Shown: positions 47,640 through 59,190 of the stretch, piece after piece | Layout: each line of letters opens with the position of its first letter | Numbering within the stretch: position 1 is the first letter of the stretch | From: Tridacna crocea | Lineage: Eukaryota > Mollusca > Bivalvia > Cardiida > Cardiidae | Direction: 5' to 3' | Assembly: GCA_943736015.1 (NCBI GenBank) | Contig: OX031059.1 | Span: 52,091,159 to 52,155,158 of the forward strand | Length of the DNA stretch: 64,000 bases | Notes under the pieces: generated by a model | The model's database searches: none | What the model saw: the letters and a program-made list of their open reading frames with translations, nothing else | Told to the model about the DNA's origin: nothing | Position numbers and translations under genes: made by a program

Positions 47640-48160
47640 ACTGATTGACTGATTCACTGATTGTATAGTCTTGAACGCCGTTTTCAACATTATTTAAGTT
47701 ATATCCAGGAGGCCCGTGCAGGTCTATCCATGCCTACCTGGAATTCTTCTACACGTATTCAACACAATATTGTTTCCAAGCCACTGGATGCTTTCCCACA
47801 TAACCCTCGCCGAGACAACGGCCTTCTGTGGAAGAGGAATGAATCCTGCAGGCATGACTATCATTAAACCCTGAAAAAAATTTGGCACAGCAGGGAATCG
47901 AACCAGCGAGCATCTGAACAAGTATTTACCAACCATTCTTGAGAATATTCTTAGTCTTATTCGCCAAGGTTTTCTAAATTTGTAAGTAACACAACTTCTG
48001 ATTGGCTAAGCCGAATGGTTTAGCTAATCAGAAGTTGTGTTACATACAAATGTAGAAAATTCTGGAGAATAAGACAAAAGACGTTCTTAAGAATGGCTGG
48101 TGAATTACGGGCCCCGTTCTCAAGTCCTGTACGCTACTGACTGACCTACCGAGGCTCGAC
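47640..48160 (-). repeat. SINE family B split by a hairpin element
   Basis: The body (47640-47925) and the tRNA-like head (48105-48160, minus CGGTAGGTCAGTCAGTAGCG) are separated by the insertion at 47926-48100. Confidence 0.6.
47926..48100. mobile_element. Hairpin MITE inside a SINE
   Basis: The ends ACCAACCATTCTTGAGAA and TTCTTAAGAATGGCTGGT are inverted; the centre pairs GTAACACAACTTCTGATTGG with CTAATCAGAAGTTGTGTTAC. A diverged half copy is at about 39660-39735. Confidence 0.75.
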
Positions 48161-48372
48161 CTTTTGACAGTTTGATTCTAATAAGATAGGTTAGAGTAAT
48201 TCATTTTATCTCGGAGAATATGAATGCCTATTCGCTCCACAGTGGACAGACGATTATTTTCCATTTCCACTGGAATGATTAGTTAGGGAAAATCTTTTAA
48301 GTTAGATTTAACAGGTTCTTTCATTAAAGTCTAAAATGTTTTTTATTTATATTTTGTACAGTTATGCAGGGT

Positions 48373-49182
48373 ATCGGAACATTTGCCCCCTGGACATCTG
48401 CCCCGGACATTTGCCCCCGTAGGACATCTGCCCCCTAGACATCTGCCCCCGTAGGACATTTGCCCCCAGGACATTTGTCCCCCCGGACATCTGCCCCCCC
48501 GGACATTCACCCACTTAGGACATCCCCTCCCGGATATTTGCCCTGGTAGGACATCTGCCCCTGGATATTTGCTCCCGTAGGACAACTGCCTCCTGGGAAA
48601 CGATGAGCCTCTTCTAAATGATGTTGAAGAACTAATAACATCATGAATTTTGCTTTATTTTTCTTAAATTGCAAAAAAAGAATTTTTTATCAGGGTTTAC
48701 AGCAGGCGTGCGAGATGAGTAACTGACTCTATAGTTATCATACTGGAAGTTTGACATCAAAACTGAAATCAATTAATCAGCCGAAGATTTTCAACAAAAT
48801 GGCACTTAACGATACAACAGCTGAGAGGTCTTTTTCGTAGTGCAGGTCAAAATTACCATGTACAATATACGTGTATATTTCAAAGTTGCTTTTTGAGGTT
48901 GTCCCTTAAAGAAGCTAGACGTCCAAGTTGTAAACAAACTGAGGGGGCAGATGTCCAGAGGGCAGATGTCCTAAGGGGGCAGATGTCCGGAGGGGGCAGA
49001 TGTCTGGGGCCCATGTCCTAGGGGGGGCACATGTTCTAAGAGGGCAGATGTCTGGGGGGGCAGATGTCCTAGGTTGGCAGATGTCCGGGGGGCAAACGTC
49101 CAGGTGGCAGGTGTCCTAAGGGGGCAAAAGTCCGGGGGTAGAAGTCCAGGGGCAAAAGTCCGGGGGACAAATGTCCTAGACC
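48373..49182. repeat. Inverted minisatellite pair GGACATCTGCCCCC
   Basis: 48373-48598 holds some 14 units of GGACATTTGCCCCC-type sequence; 48940-49182 holds the same motif in reverse (GGGGGCAGATGTCC). The 340-bp spacer is AT-rich. Confidence 0.75.
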
Positions 49183-49237
49183 TACAGATGTTGAAATGCA
49201 TTTAGACTCGAACCATAGCTTTAATAATATAGAAAAT

Positions 49238-49465
49238 ATTGTGATTGATTGATTCTGAATGGCGTTTTACGCCGCTTTCAGCAATTTTCCAATTATATCA
49301 CAGTGACAACTCACGAATTCGAGTATTTCTAGGGATCAACCAGTACAGGGCTAGGACCCTGAATTGTCTTGCCTAAGGACACTCCCACGAAAGACCTAGT
49401 GGATGCAGTGAGGATCGAACCAGGGGCATCCAGGTCTCGAGTCCTATACTTTACCGGTCTTACAT
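49238..49465 (-). repeat. SINE family B related copy
   Basis: It begins GATTGATTGATTCTGAATGG...TTTTACGCCGC. The minus-strand head contains CCCTGGTTCGATCC (B box). Confidence 0.55.
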
Positions 49466-50607
49466 GTACGTTAGTATACGATCCATTCCGATCCAGTAAG
49501 ATTATCCCTTTTAAGTGTACAATTGAATCCCGATTCGATACGATTATTACTAGCTGGGATCACGAGTTATGATGATGTAATACACACAGATACGTGTGGG
49601 CAAGTCGAGATACGTTTATTGCGAACCGATGCGCCCTGTTTCGCTAAGATACGATTGTTGTCGCGCCGTGTTTCACGATCATATCCGAGGGAGAGCTGCG
49701 ATTGGACCCCGATGAGTATATATGGGCCACGAATGTCCACAGACTTCACTGTTTTTTGTGAAGACTAACTGTAGAGGAAAGTGATAATGTGATATCTGCA
49801 GTATGCAGACACTATATCACCAGAGGGGAAGAAGACGAGTAGTTGCCAGAAAAGCAACAAACACAACTTGCAAGGGTCAGGAGAGCGGTAGTCAGACAGT
49901 TCTGGGTGTAACCATGGCTCACAGAAGAAAAACACGGTCCGCAAAGGATGTTGCATTTCTTATGTCGATTGTCTCGATGCAAAAAAGAGAACTTATCTTA
50001 TCCTATTATCCATCAAATAAAATCAGAGCGTTGTCTTTTTCTTGTCCGAGATTGGTCCCGGTCAACACGATTTAGAAGCACGATTTGATGCGATCCGCTA
50101 CGTTTTGTTACGATTCAATACTATTAGATGTGGTGACCACGACTGAAAATCAATCGTGTTGATCATTGTATCTGTTTTGGGTGAAATATAGATATATATA
50201 TATGACAGACGTTGAATTCGAAAAATCCCAAAGTGAAAAAAGTTATTAAACTTTTCCTCAACCAGATTTCTCGCTGTAATTATGTACGAGAAATAGACAT
50301 CATGACAGATGCTTACCATATAATGTAGCATTAGTGAAAATTTTTACCAACTCCTTTCCAACTCTACGCAAATAAAGTGCCTTCATCGTGAGAAAAGAAT
50401 ATGTCAGATCAGTTTCATGTAAAAGTTTAGTGAAGGAGGATTATTTCGGTGCCTCTCTGATATTGGCATCCTGTGGATCTTACCTTGGCGGATCGAGCCC
50501 GATTTCGAGATTCTCGCGACACGTCCTCTATTGGATGCTTCTTATTATCTCCCTTTACATCATATTTCTTATAGCCAATGAATGTTGTTTTACAAACCGC
50601 TTACGAA
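49466..50607. other. No supported gene
   Basis: Short GATTCGAT/ATACGATT-type motifs recur at 49480-49680 and 50080-50130. Several 60-90 codon ORFs in conflicting frames lack splice or family support. Confidence 0.4.
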
Positions 50608-50619
50608 TACAATAATTCA

Positions 50620-50864
50620 GGTGTAGTTGTATTGGTGACTAAGGTCATATCATGGCGGTCGGTGACCCACATGTGTTTCCTGGCTTTCTCATACCAGTAC
50701 TAACACAACTTTCTTTCCGAAGCCACCGACTACTTTTCTCACATGCTTCAGCAGAGGTGAGAGGCGAAAATACGCCGGAAAGAAAGTTCGCCCCAACCGG
50801 GCATCGAACTCAAAACCACCAGGTCATGAATCCGACACGCTCACCACTGAGCCACCCGGGCAGG
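50620..50864 (-). repeat. SINE family A with 12-bp target duplication
   Basis: TACAATAATTCA occurs at 50608-50619 and 50865-50876. The head is GGTGGCTCAGTGGTGAGCGT; the 3' end is slightly shorter than in the 38 kb copy. Confidence 0.85.
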
Positions 50865-51423
50865 TACAATAATTCAACATGAAGCAATAACCGAAAACGT
50901 ACTTCGACATTCCATGGTCAGGTGCTGGGATAGAGGTTAAAACATCTGATAATTGATTGGTCACATTGAAACTTTATGTAAATATTCTTCGTCTGTGTTT
51001 TACTTCGGTAATAAATCTTTATAGATCCAGCACACATCCACGGAGGTATTCATGTTTACCTTCTATTTTTATCGCGACCCTGTTATATTTTTATCAAAAA
51101 TGAAATGCTACGAGGGATTTGATTTGATGCAGTTAGAGCTAGCTGCAACCAATGAAAATGCGTATCGGGTGATTGTCGAAATCAAGCTCAATCCGCCAAG
51201 GGTAGAGTAGCGTAGTGGATCGTAACCGTTGGCTTGCGAAGATGTCTGTTACTCGGCTTTTTAGATTGTGATTAAGAAACCCCCATCATAAACATGCCGT
51301 ATCAAAGGTATTTCTTTGTTTTCACGACCCCATTTAACCCTATACATTACACGATCGATTGTGAATGGGATTTGAAATTTAAAGCAAGTTAAATTGGGTA
51401 GGTCGAATATCATAACTCCCCCC

Positions 51424-51426
<3 letters not shown>

Positions 51427-51470
<44 letters not shown>
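51427..51470. repeat. (CT)n microsatellite
   Basis: About 21 uninterrupted CT repeats. Confidence 0.95.
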
Positions 51471-51473
<3 letters not shown>

Positions 51474-52089
51474 ATGAAAGATAGATATTTAATCATCAGA
51501 TTGGACTGATCAATGATTTCCTGCCAAATTAAGTTTGGAGTGATGCTTGTAAATAAAAGAACCACGTCATGATATTTTAATCCTCAAAATTCAACCAGCC
51601 AACGAAAACTTTATCACTGTTCTTTTTCATGAAGAAGCAACGGAACCCGGTAGGTGTCATGCTCTACACATTTTTTATTTCGAAATAACGAAATACTAAA
51701 TCGTTAAAACGAAATGCTATTTCGATAAAACGAAATAGGTAAGTTCGGAACACTTGGATGTCATTGTCTGCCATGATCATGTGAGATCAGTGGCACGGGG
51801 CTTTTTCGTCCCAAAACCAGGCCGTCCCTAGGCTTGTTCGTCCGCTGGGCTTGTTTGCCCGAGCTTGTTCGTCCCACACTTCCTTATCGATCGTGTTTGA
51901 ATGTATAGTGCTATTTGCCTTCTAAAATGAGTTGTTATTTACATATAAAAATGCTTTAAATAAAACTTTCTCTCGGTCGTTTATTGTACTACCCCAGGAA
52001 CGGGAAAGGGAGGGGAGTAGCGGGGGCTCAGCCCCTTAAACATTTTGTTAAAAAGCAAATTTAAAATATTCAAATAGCGTGCTTAAGGA

Positions 52090-53014
52090 GAGCTTTTAGG
52101 ATCACCGTGTGTCCGTTGTGCTTCGTCCGTCGTCAACAATTCTTTAAACATATTCTCCTAAACCGCTGGGTCAATTTGGACCAAACTTGGCTGCAATGTT
52201 CTTTTGGGAGGTCCTCTTTTAAAATGGTTCACAGAATTTGATTCTATCAAAAACTGTGGTTGCCATGGCAACAAAACAAAATTTTCTAGGAAATTCTTTA
52301 AAGATCTCCTCTGAAAACGCTGGTCAGATTTTGAAATAATTCACAGAAATGTTCCTTGGGTGACCCTTTTCAACATTGTTCGCAAAATTTTGATCCGTCA
52401 TCAAACATGGCCGCGGTGAGGAGGGCTGTTCACATTCTTCAAAAATCTGCTTCTCAGAATTTAAAGTAAATTCACATTAATGTTCCTTGGATGCCCCTTT
52501 AGAAAAAATGTTTGTGAAATTTTGATCCGTCGGAAAACATGGCCGTGGTGGTAGTTGGTTAGTTGGTTGGTTGTATTGGGGTTTAAGGCCACTTTAACAG
52601 CTAAGGACATATCTTGGCGGTCGGTGACGCACATAATTATGTTTCCTGGCTTTCTCACATCAGTAATAACACAACTTTCTTTCCAAAGCCACCGAATACT
52701 TTTCTGACATGCTTCGGCAGAGGTGAGAGGCGAAAATAAGCCGGAGAGAAAGTTCACCTCAACCGGGTATCGAACTCACAACCACCAGGTCATGGGTCCG
52801 ACACGCTCAACACTGAGCCTCCTGGGCGGCCCCATGGTGGTGGTGGTGGTGGTGGTAGTGATGGTGGTAGTGATGATAGTGGGTGCTCTTTGCATCTTGC
52901 TATGTCAACAATACTCTAACTTGTCCTTCTAAACTTGGCTCTAATGTTCCCTGGTAGATACTCTTAAAAGTTTGTTGACAGAATTTGATTCTATCAGAAA
53001 CTCTAGTAGCCATG
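52090..53014. repeat. Interspersed repeat of the CCGCTGGGTCAATTTGGACC family
   Basis: It contains TTCTTTAAACATATTCTCCT, GGTTGCCATGGCAACAA and AGATTTTGAAATAATTCACAG blocks seen also at 13.9-14.5 kb. A SINE interrupts it, and the palindrome at 53015 splits it from 56435-56640. Confidence 0.55.
52551..52832 (-). repeat. SINE family A, third copy
   Basis: It lies within the repeat above, between CATGGCCGTGGTGGTAGT and CATGGTGGTGGTGG, which may be the target duplication. A (TGG)n tract follows. Confidence 0.7.
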
Positions 53015-53791
53015 AGTAGTCTATGCTAGGAGCGTAGACCACTTTTTTGAGCAAAAATCGGAATCATTTCATCGTTGCAGGATTAATCAATTTATTGTGC
53101 AATCATATCGACGGAGCTTAGTTTTGAAATCTATTTTCAGCAACGGGGTCAAGAGTGCGTGACATAGGTATGGGTCCCGAGCAGACGATATCTGATGAAA
53201 GTAGGATTGTTAAAACAGGGTGGAAAAAAGGACTGTGGGAGTAGATGATTATCTTATGGTCTAGCACGGTCGATAGCTTCTAAAGTAGGGTGACAAAAGG
53301 CCTTCTCTTTTTTTATAATCTCTTTCCAGCAACTGCGAACGACACGGAAGAAAGTCAGTCTATTTTAACCAGTGAGTTCAACAATCGTAACGATCTTTCT
53401 CGAGCAGACGAATTCTAGAGATCGGCTGCGGTAAACATTGTGGAAAAGGTTTTCAGAAGCAATTTAATTTGTTGCCTACAACTATGCGCTGGACCTGGGG
53501 GGGGGTCTTACAAATCTTTCTTTCTCTCTCCCTCTCTCTCTCTCTTTCTTTAATAAAAATAACTGTGTGGTTTAACAAGTCTAGACATGCCCTCTACTAT
53601 CCGATCTGATAAAATGACGTAATTATCCAGTCTTTCACTCTCTGTCTCTCTTGCAAGACATTGTGGGACTATGGACCATAGAGGTGACAGACTGGAATCC
53701 AAGTATAGATCATGTAGCAGACGATACAAAACTCCCAATTTGCTTGTAGAAGTTCTTGTGCACTGTAGTTAAACAAGGTGGGAAAAGGGCC

Positions 53792-54263
53792 ATTCCTACT
53801 GTCTTCTTTATAAATACACCATTCGTTTTAAAGAGTCAATTTCGGAATCTATTTTTAGCCACAACAATGCGTAACATCAGAAATAATCGTGTCGACAGAC
53901 GAAAATGTTCGACGATAGTAAGTAAATTTGATGTGTCAAAATTGTGGGAAAAAATTTAGGAGGCCAACAATATTGTATTCCTCTACATGGTCGATAGTAC
54001 AGACGTTTTCAAAAACAGTGTGGGAAAATTCCTACTGTCTTCTTTATAAATACACCATTCGTTTTAAAGAGTCAATTTCGGAATCTATTTTTAGCCACAA
54101 CAATGCGTAACATCAGAAATAATCGTGTCGACAGACGAAAATGTTCGACGATAGTAAGTAAATTTGATGTGTCAAAATTGTGGGAAAAAATTTAGGAGGC
54201 CAACAATATTGTATTCCTCTACATGGTCGATAGTACAGACGTTTTCAAAAACAGTGTGGGAAA
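53792..54263. repeat. 236-bp direct tandem duplication in the left arm
   Basis: Two apparently identical units, 53792-54027 and 54028-54263; the right arm has one (about 55425-55665). Confidence 0.85.
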
Positions 54264-54541
54264 ATTCCTTCACTGTGTTGAACGGACGAACAATCAAATC
54301 TCTTTCCTACATGTATGACTGATGATAGACGGGAGGTCAAGTGGGAAATAGATAAACTATTGCGTTTTGATCGATTTAGCAGTTATTGAATAGATTCCCC
54401 TCTGTTGAAGCTCATGTTGGGTGGGGGCTAGGATCGGTATGTTAAAATGAGGAAGCAGATGATAAGGCTTTGTTTATTGATGTGGAAGTTAACCTAGGTG
54501 TGCACAAATGCACGGCTTTGCTTATTGATGTGGAGGTTAAC

Positions 54542-55142
54542 CTAGGTGTGTACAAATGCACTTAATCCCCTTTTCACATAACTTGACTCTACTTTGCTAC
54601 AAGCATAGAGGTTAGACAGAGGAAATGAGGCAAACCAGAAAAATGCTGCAAAGGAGTTGGTATGGACCATGTACGAACAAGTCCTCCTCCTCCTCAGTGA
54701 GAGCTTATCCTCCTCCGCAGGGAGCGCCGCCGCAGGGAGCGCCGCCGCAGGGAGCTCCTCCTCCTCCGCAGGGAGCGCCGCGGCAGGGAGCGCCGCCGCA
54801 GGGAGCGCTGCAGCGGCGCTCCCTGCTCCTCCTCCGCTCCAAGCGGCGGAGGAGGAGCTCCCTGCCGCGGCGCTACCTGCGGCGGCGCTCCCTGCGGCGG
54901 AGGAGGAGCTCCCTGCGGCGGCGCTCCCTGCGGAGGAGGAGGAGCTCCCTGCGGCGGCGCTCCCTGCGGAGGAGGATGAGCTCTCACTGAGGAGGAGGAG
55001 GACTTGTTCGTACATGGTCCATACCAACTCCTTTGCAGCATTTTTCTGGTTTGCCTCATTTCCTCTGTCTAACCTCTATACTTGTAGCAAAGTAGAGTCA
55101 AGTTATGTGAAAAGGGGATTAAGTGCATTTGTACACACCTAG
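54542..55142. other. Mirrored 161-codon ORFs across the palindrome centre
   Basis: Plus 54657-55142 and minus 55027-54542 encode near-identical proteins: MVWTMYEQVLLLLSE, an Ala/Gly/Ser repeat region from GC-rich GGAGCGCCGCCGCAG units (54707-54985), then an aromatic segment SFAAFFWFASFPLSNLY. They exist because of the symmetry; expression is unproved. Confidence 0.35.
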
Positions 55143-56434
55143 GTTAACCTCCACATCAATAAGCAAAGCCGTGCATTTGTGCACACCTAGGTTAACTTCC
55201 ACATCAATAAACAAAGCCTTATCATCTGCTTCCTCATTTTAACATACCGATCCTAGCCCCCACCCAACATGAGCTTCAACAGAGGGGAATCTATTCAATA
55301 ACTGCTAAATCGATCAAAACGCAATAGTTTATCTATTTCCCACTTGACCTCCCGTCTATCATCAGTCATACATGTAGGAAAGAGATTTGATTGTTCGTCC
55401 GTTCAACACAGTGAAGGAATTTTCCCACACTGTTTTTGAAAACGTCTGTACTATCGACCATGTAGAGGAATACAATATTATTGGCCTCCTAAATTTTTTC
55501 CCACAATTTTGACACATCAAATTTACTTACTATCGTCGAACATTTTCGTCTGTCGACACGATTATTTCTGATGTTACGCATTGTTGTGGCTAAAAATAGA
55601 TTCCGAAATTGACTCTTTAAAACGAATGGTGTATTTATAAAGAAGACAGTAGGAATGGCCCTTTTCCCACCTTGTTTAACTACAGTGCACAAGAACTTCT
55701 ACAAGCAAATTGGGAGTTTTGTATCGTCTGCTACATGATCTATACTTGGATTCCAGTCTGTCACCTCTATGGTCCATAGTCCCACGATGTCTTGCAAGAG
55801 AGACAGAGAGTGAGAGACTGGATAATTACGTCATTTTATTAGATCGGATAGTAGAGGGCATGTCTAGATTTGTTAAACCACACAGTTATTTTTACTAAAG
55901 AAAGAGAGAGAGAGAGGGAGAGAGAAAGAAAGATTTGTAAGATCCCCCCCCCCCCGGTCCAGCGCATAGTTGTAGGCAACAGATTAAATTGCTTCTGAAA
56001 ACCTTTTCCACAATGTTTACCGCAGCCGATCTCTAGAATTCGTCTGCTCGAGAAAGATCGTTACGATTGTTGAACTCACTGGTTAAAATAGATTGACTTT
56101 CTTCCGTGTCGTTTGCAGTTGCTGGAAAGAGATTATAAAAAAAGAGAAGGCCTTTTGTCACCCTACTTTAGAAGCTATCGACCGTGCTAGACCATAAGAT
56201 AATCATCTACTCCCACAGTCCTTTTTTCCACCCTGTTTTAACAATCCTACTTTCATCAGATATCGTCTGCTCGGGACCCATACCTATGTCACGCACTCTT
56301 GACCCCGTTGCTGAAAATAGATTTCAAAACTAAGCTCCGTCGATATGATTGCACAATAAATTGATTAATCCTGCAACGATGAAATGATTCCGATTTTTGC
56401 TCAAAAAAGTGGTCTACGCTCCTAGCATAGACTA

Positions 56435-56900
56435 CTACTGCCATGGCAACCAAATGTATTTTTTTCAAATCTTCTCCTCTAAAACCGCTGGTTAGATTTT
56501 GAAATAATTTCACAGAAATGCTCCTTGTGTAATCCTTTTCAAAAATGTTTGTGAAATTTTGATCCGTTGAAAAACATGGCTATTGGCGGGGGGGGGGGGG
56601 GGACGGGGGCTTTTTGCATTCTTTAGATAAATGTTTACAGTTCCACTTTTTACGAACCGATGAAGCAAATATACCCCCTTCTTAAAAAAAAATGTTACCC
56701 CCTCCCACACACACACACAAAAAAGTTAACCCCTCCCCCCCGCCCCTTGAAAATGCTTCCTACCGGACTGGAACTACCCTCTCTTTTTCCAGACACACAG
56801 ACACGTTTATTGCCTTTTGTTTGCAAAATTGCGTTTACCATGGGTTCGTGTAACATGTTTTTCGTAAGAAGTACTATGATAAGGAATACAGAGTTTGTTC
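56435..56900. repeat. Continuation of the split repeat, with poly-G
   Basis: It resumes at ACTGCCATGGCAACCAAATG, then TTGAAATAATTTCACAGAAA, with a G run at about 56588-56602 and C-rich patches near 56735. Confidence 0.5.
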
Positions 56901-57615
56901 GTTAGACCGTGTTGCTCAGAGCCGTTTTCAACAAGATTGCAGTTATATCGCGGTAGTTCGTACTAAACAGCCTCTTTCTACAGCTAATCGTCCTACGATA
57001 CCCTATAGATTGAAAATTCATATCCATATCAATAGACATTATTTTTGTACTTTGATTTCATCTCTAAGCGTAATGATAGGGAAAATTATTTTTTGCTCAG
57101 ATTTATATCTTATAACGAGTAAAATGATCGGGTATTATGTGCAGTAAACATCTATTTATATAAACCCGTCAAAATAAGTGAAGTATGCAATATTAAATCT
57201 TTGCTTGGCAGGTACATAACTTGGGATGAACAAGCCCAGGGACGAAAAGCCCGTGACTTCACAATCTGTACACGATGACAACCAAGTGATCCGAACAAAG
57301 CTATTTCGTTTTCTCGAAATAACATTTCGTTTTAACGATTTAGTATTTCTTTTTCTCGAAATAGTATTTTAAAGATTTAGCATTTCGTTATTTCGAAATA
57401 AAAAATGTGTAGAGCATGACACCTTCCGGGCTCCGTAAGAAGCCGTATAAAACTAAAATATAAGAAGATACACAAAATTCAAGATCATTGTCCGTGTTTG
57501 TTGGTTACAAGTAAGTGAGGCTTTTGACTCCCAGAGCTTTAATCATAGGCGCCGTTATCCTCTGGAGCTTTTGTCCTTACACTTTGGCCAGGCGAGTTCT
57601 ACTTGGTAATCTTTC

Positions 57616-57785
57616 TCATTTGTAGGTGTTCACAGAGAAAAGGACTGTGACACAAAGTGACTTTACTTTATTATCTTTTGTCTCAATTTCATTGGATGAC
57701 TCTTGAATATCGGTCGACTGCAAGCTTTTGCGTGGTATACCAATATAACCATTCACAAAGTGCGTGATCAGGAAATTTGGACTTC
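57616..57785 (-). CDS. Possible terminal coding exon
   Basis: The strong acceptor ttattggttcag gives phase 1 entry and 56 codons: SPNFLITHFVNGYIGIPRKS, LQSTDIQESSNEIETKDNKV, KSLCVTVLFSVNTYK, stop. A hydrophilic middle and hydrophobic end. Not recognised; no upstream exon found in the window. Confidence 0.3.
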
Positions 57786-57799
57786 CTGAACCAATAAAA

Positions 57800-58450
57800 C
57801 ACACGTGTTACGCACTAATTACCATTTTATGGCTACATTAGTAACACCCAACGGCCCCTTTCAAATAACAAGAAAACTAAGTTCAATAAGGAGGTAATCT
57901 AACAGCTGACATGGAAGTCAATGCTAGACTTTTTTACATATATTTTTAACACTGCCAATTTATTTACGCATGAACAAAAATGTCCAACAGCACTTATCCT
58001 TATTCAACACAAAATAAGTACTGACGGAGGGCGCAGAGCAAATGCTTTCTACAATGTTTGGAAAACCTTGCAAGACTAGCGTATTTATAAAAAAATCAGT
58101 TAGTTTTGTACTAAAACGATACCAGGGTGGAAATAAGTGTTGTTTTATCATCTCAGCGCCTTTGGCAAAGGTTGGGAATTTTGCAGACTGCATAGATTAA
58201 GATCAGACTGTTCCGAACCAGTAGCCTGATCGTGAATTTACATCGTATGGTTGTTTTGCCAAGTCTGTAAGATGGAAATCTTTGACTCAGTTGTTACAGT
58301 CGTCAAAAAAGTCCATTTTTAAAGTGGGTAGTGAAAGTGTCAATCCAGTGGGCGTTCAGCGGGCACATCGGTTATTGAATGGTTCTGTCTATCTCAAATG
58401 GGGAGTGGGAGGGGGGTTAATTTGATCGGAAAGAAGAGAACTGTTATAAC
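57800..58450. other. No supported gene
   Basis: AT-rich. A fragment GATTAAGATCAGACTGTTCC at 58195 is a decayed second-family hairpin. Confidence 0.4.
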
Positions 58451-58451
58451 G

Positions 58452-58662
58452 TTAACTCTTATCCTTCTAAAAAAGTTTAAAATGAAACTTTCAAGCGAAT
58501 TGCAAGAACAGTGAAAATTGCTTTTTCAAACTTTTGGAGGAATTTTTTTTCTTATCGGACAATGTAGATCAAAGATCAGACTGCACGTTCTGTGCAGTCT
58601 GATTTTGATCTACATTTTCTGCAAAAGGTCAGTGAGTCGCTCATAGCAGCGTAAGGGTTGAA
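58452..58662. mobile_element. Second hairpin family, well-preserved hairpin
   Basis: AGATCAGACTGCACG/TTCTG/TGCAGTCTGATTTTGATC pair closely; one end has TTAACTCTTATCC, the other GTAAGGGTTGAA. Confidence 0.65.
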
Positions 58663-59190
58663 TACAATTTACTCGTCATTGTATAGAGAATACATTCAAG
58701 CAGATTCCTTTCAGTTTTTGTACAATATAATGCTTGTACTTATTAAAATTCGAGTTTATACTCGACTGAGTGACACGTTCTCAAACTTTCAGTTTTATCA
58801 TTGCCTTCTTCATTTATTCTGATCCTGACATTTAGGCTGAATGTATTATAAGTAGATATATAAATAGAATTCCGAATATTATAAGAAATGCCGGGTACAA
58901 AAAAATACGCAACATCTATTTTTATTGCTTGGTCTAGAATATTGAAAATCGGTTAGATTGATGCCTTCTTCGCTGTCCAATGGTACAAATGTTTAAAATC
59001 ACACGATACCTAACCTCTTCGCACCAGGAGAGGCATGTGGCACACGAGGAGAGTCATGTGCTCAAATGCAAGAATCCCATGCAGGGGAAGGTCATTGAGT
59101 TTGCCAAAGGAAATTTTCAGTCTATTTGATAACGTTCAAGTATTCAGATCGATTTTTCCATGTTTGATTCAAATTTAGCAATTTGTATCC

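Larger units (their letters stand above)
53015..56436. mobile_element. 3.4 kb near-perfect palindrome
   Basis: The arms mirror each other about 54842; the outer ends are AGTAGTCTATGCTAGGAGCG and its inverse. The left arm is longer by one 236-bp duplication. The flanks GTAGCCATG and ACTGCCATG fit a worn 9-bp target duplication in the interspersed repeat. Each arm includes CT-rich tracts and GTGTGGGAAAATTCC motifs. No transposase. Confidence 0.8.
51639..57436. mobile_element. 5.8 kb element with ~210-bp terminal inverted repeats
   Basis: AAGAAGC flanks it (51632-51638, 57437-57443). The ends ACGGAACCCGGTAGGTGTCA and the inverse of ACGGAGCCCGGAAGGTGTCA lead into an ATTTCGAAATAACGAAAT-rich block and a GGGACGAACAAGCC-type block in both arms (to about 51855 and from about 57222). 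The interior is other repeats; no transposase seen. Confidence 0.65.

Noticed and set aside
54625..55059. 121-codon Arg/Pro/Gln repeat ORFs on both strands
   Set aside because: These are alternative frames of the GC-rich core at the palindrome centre, without start context or homologues.
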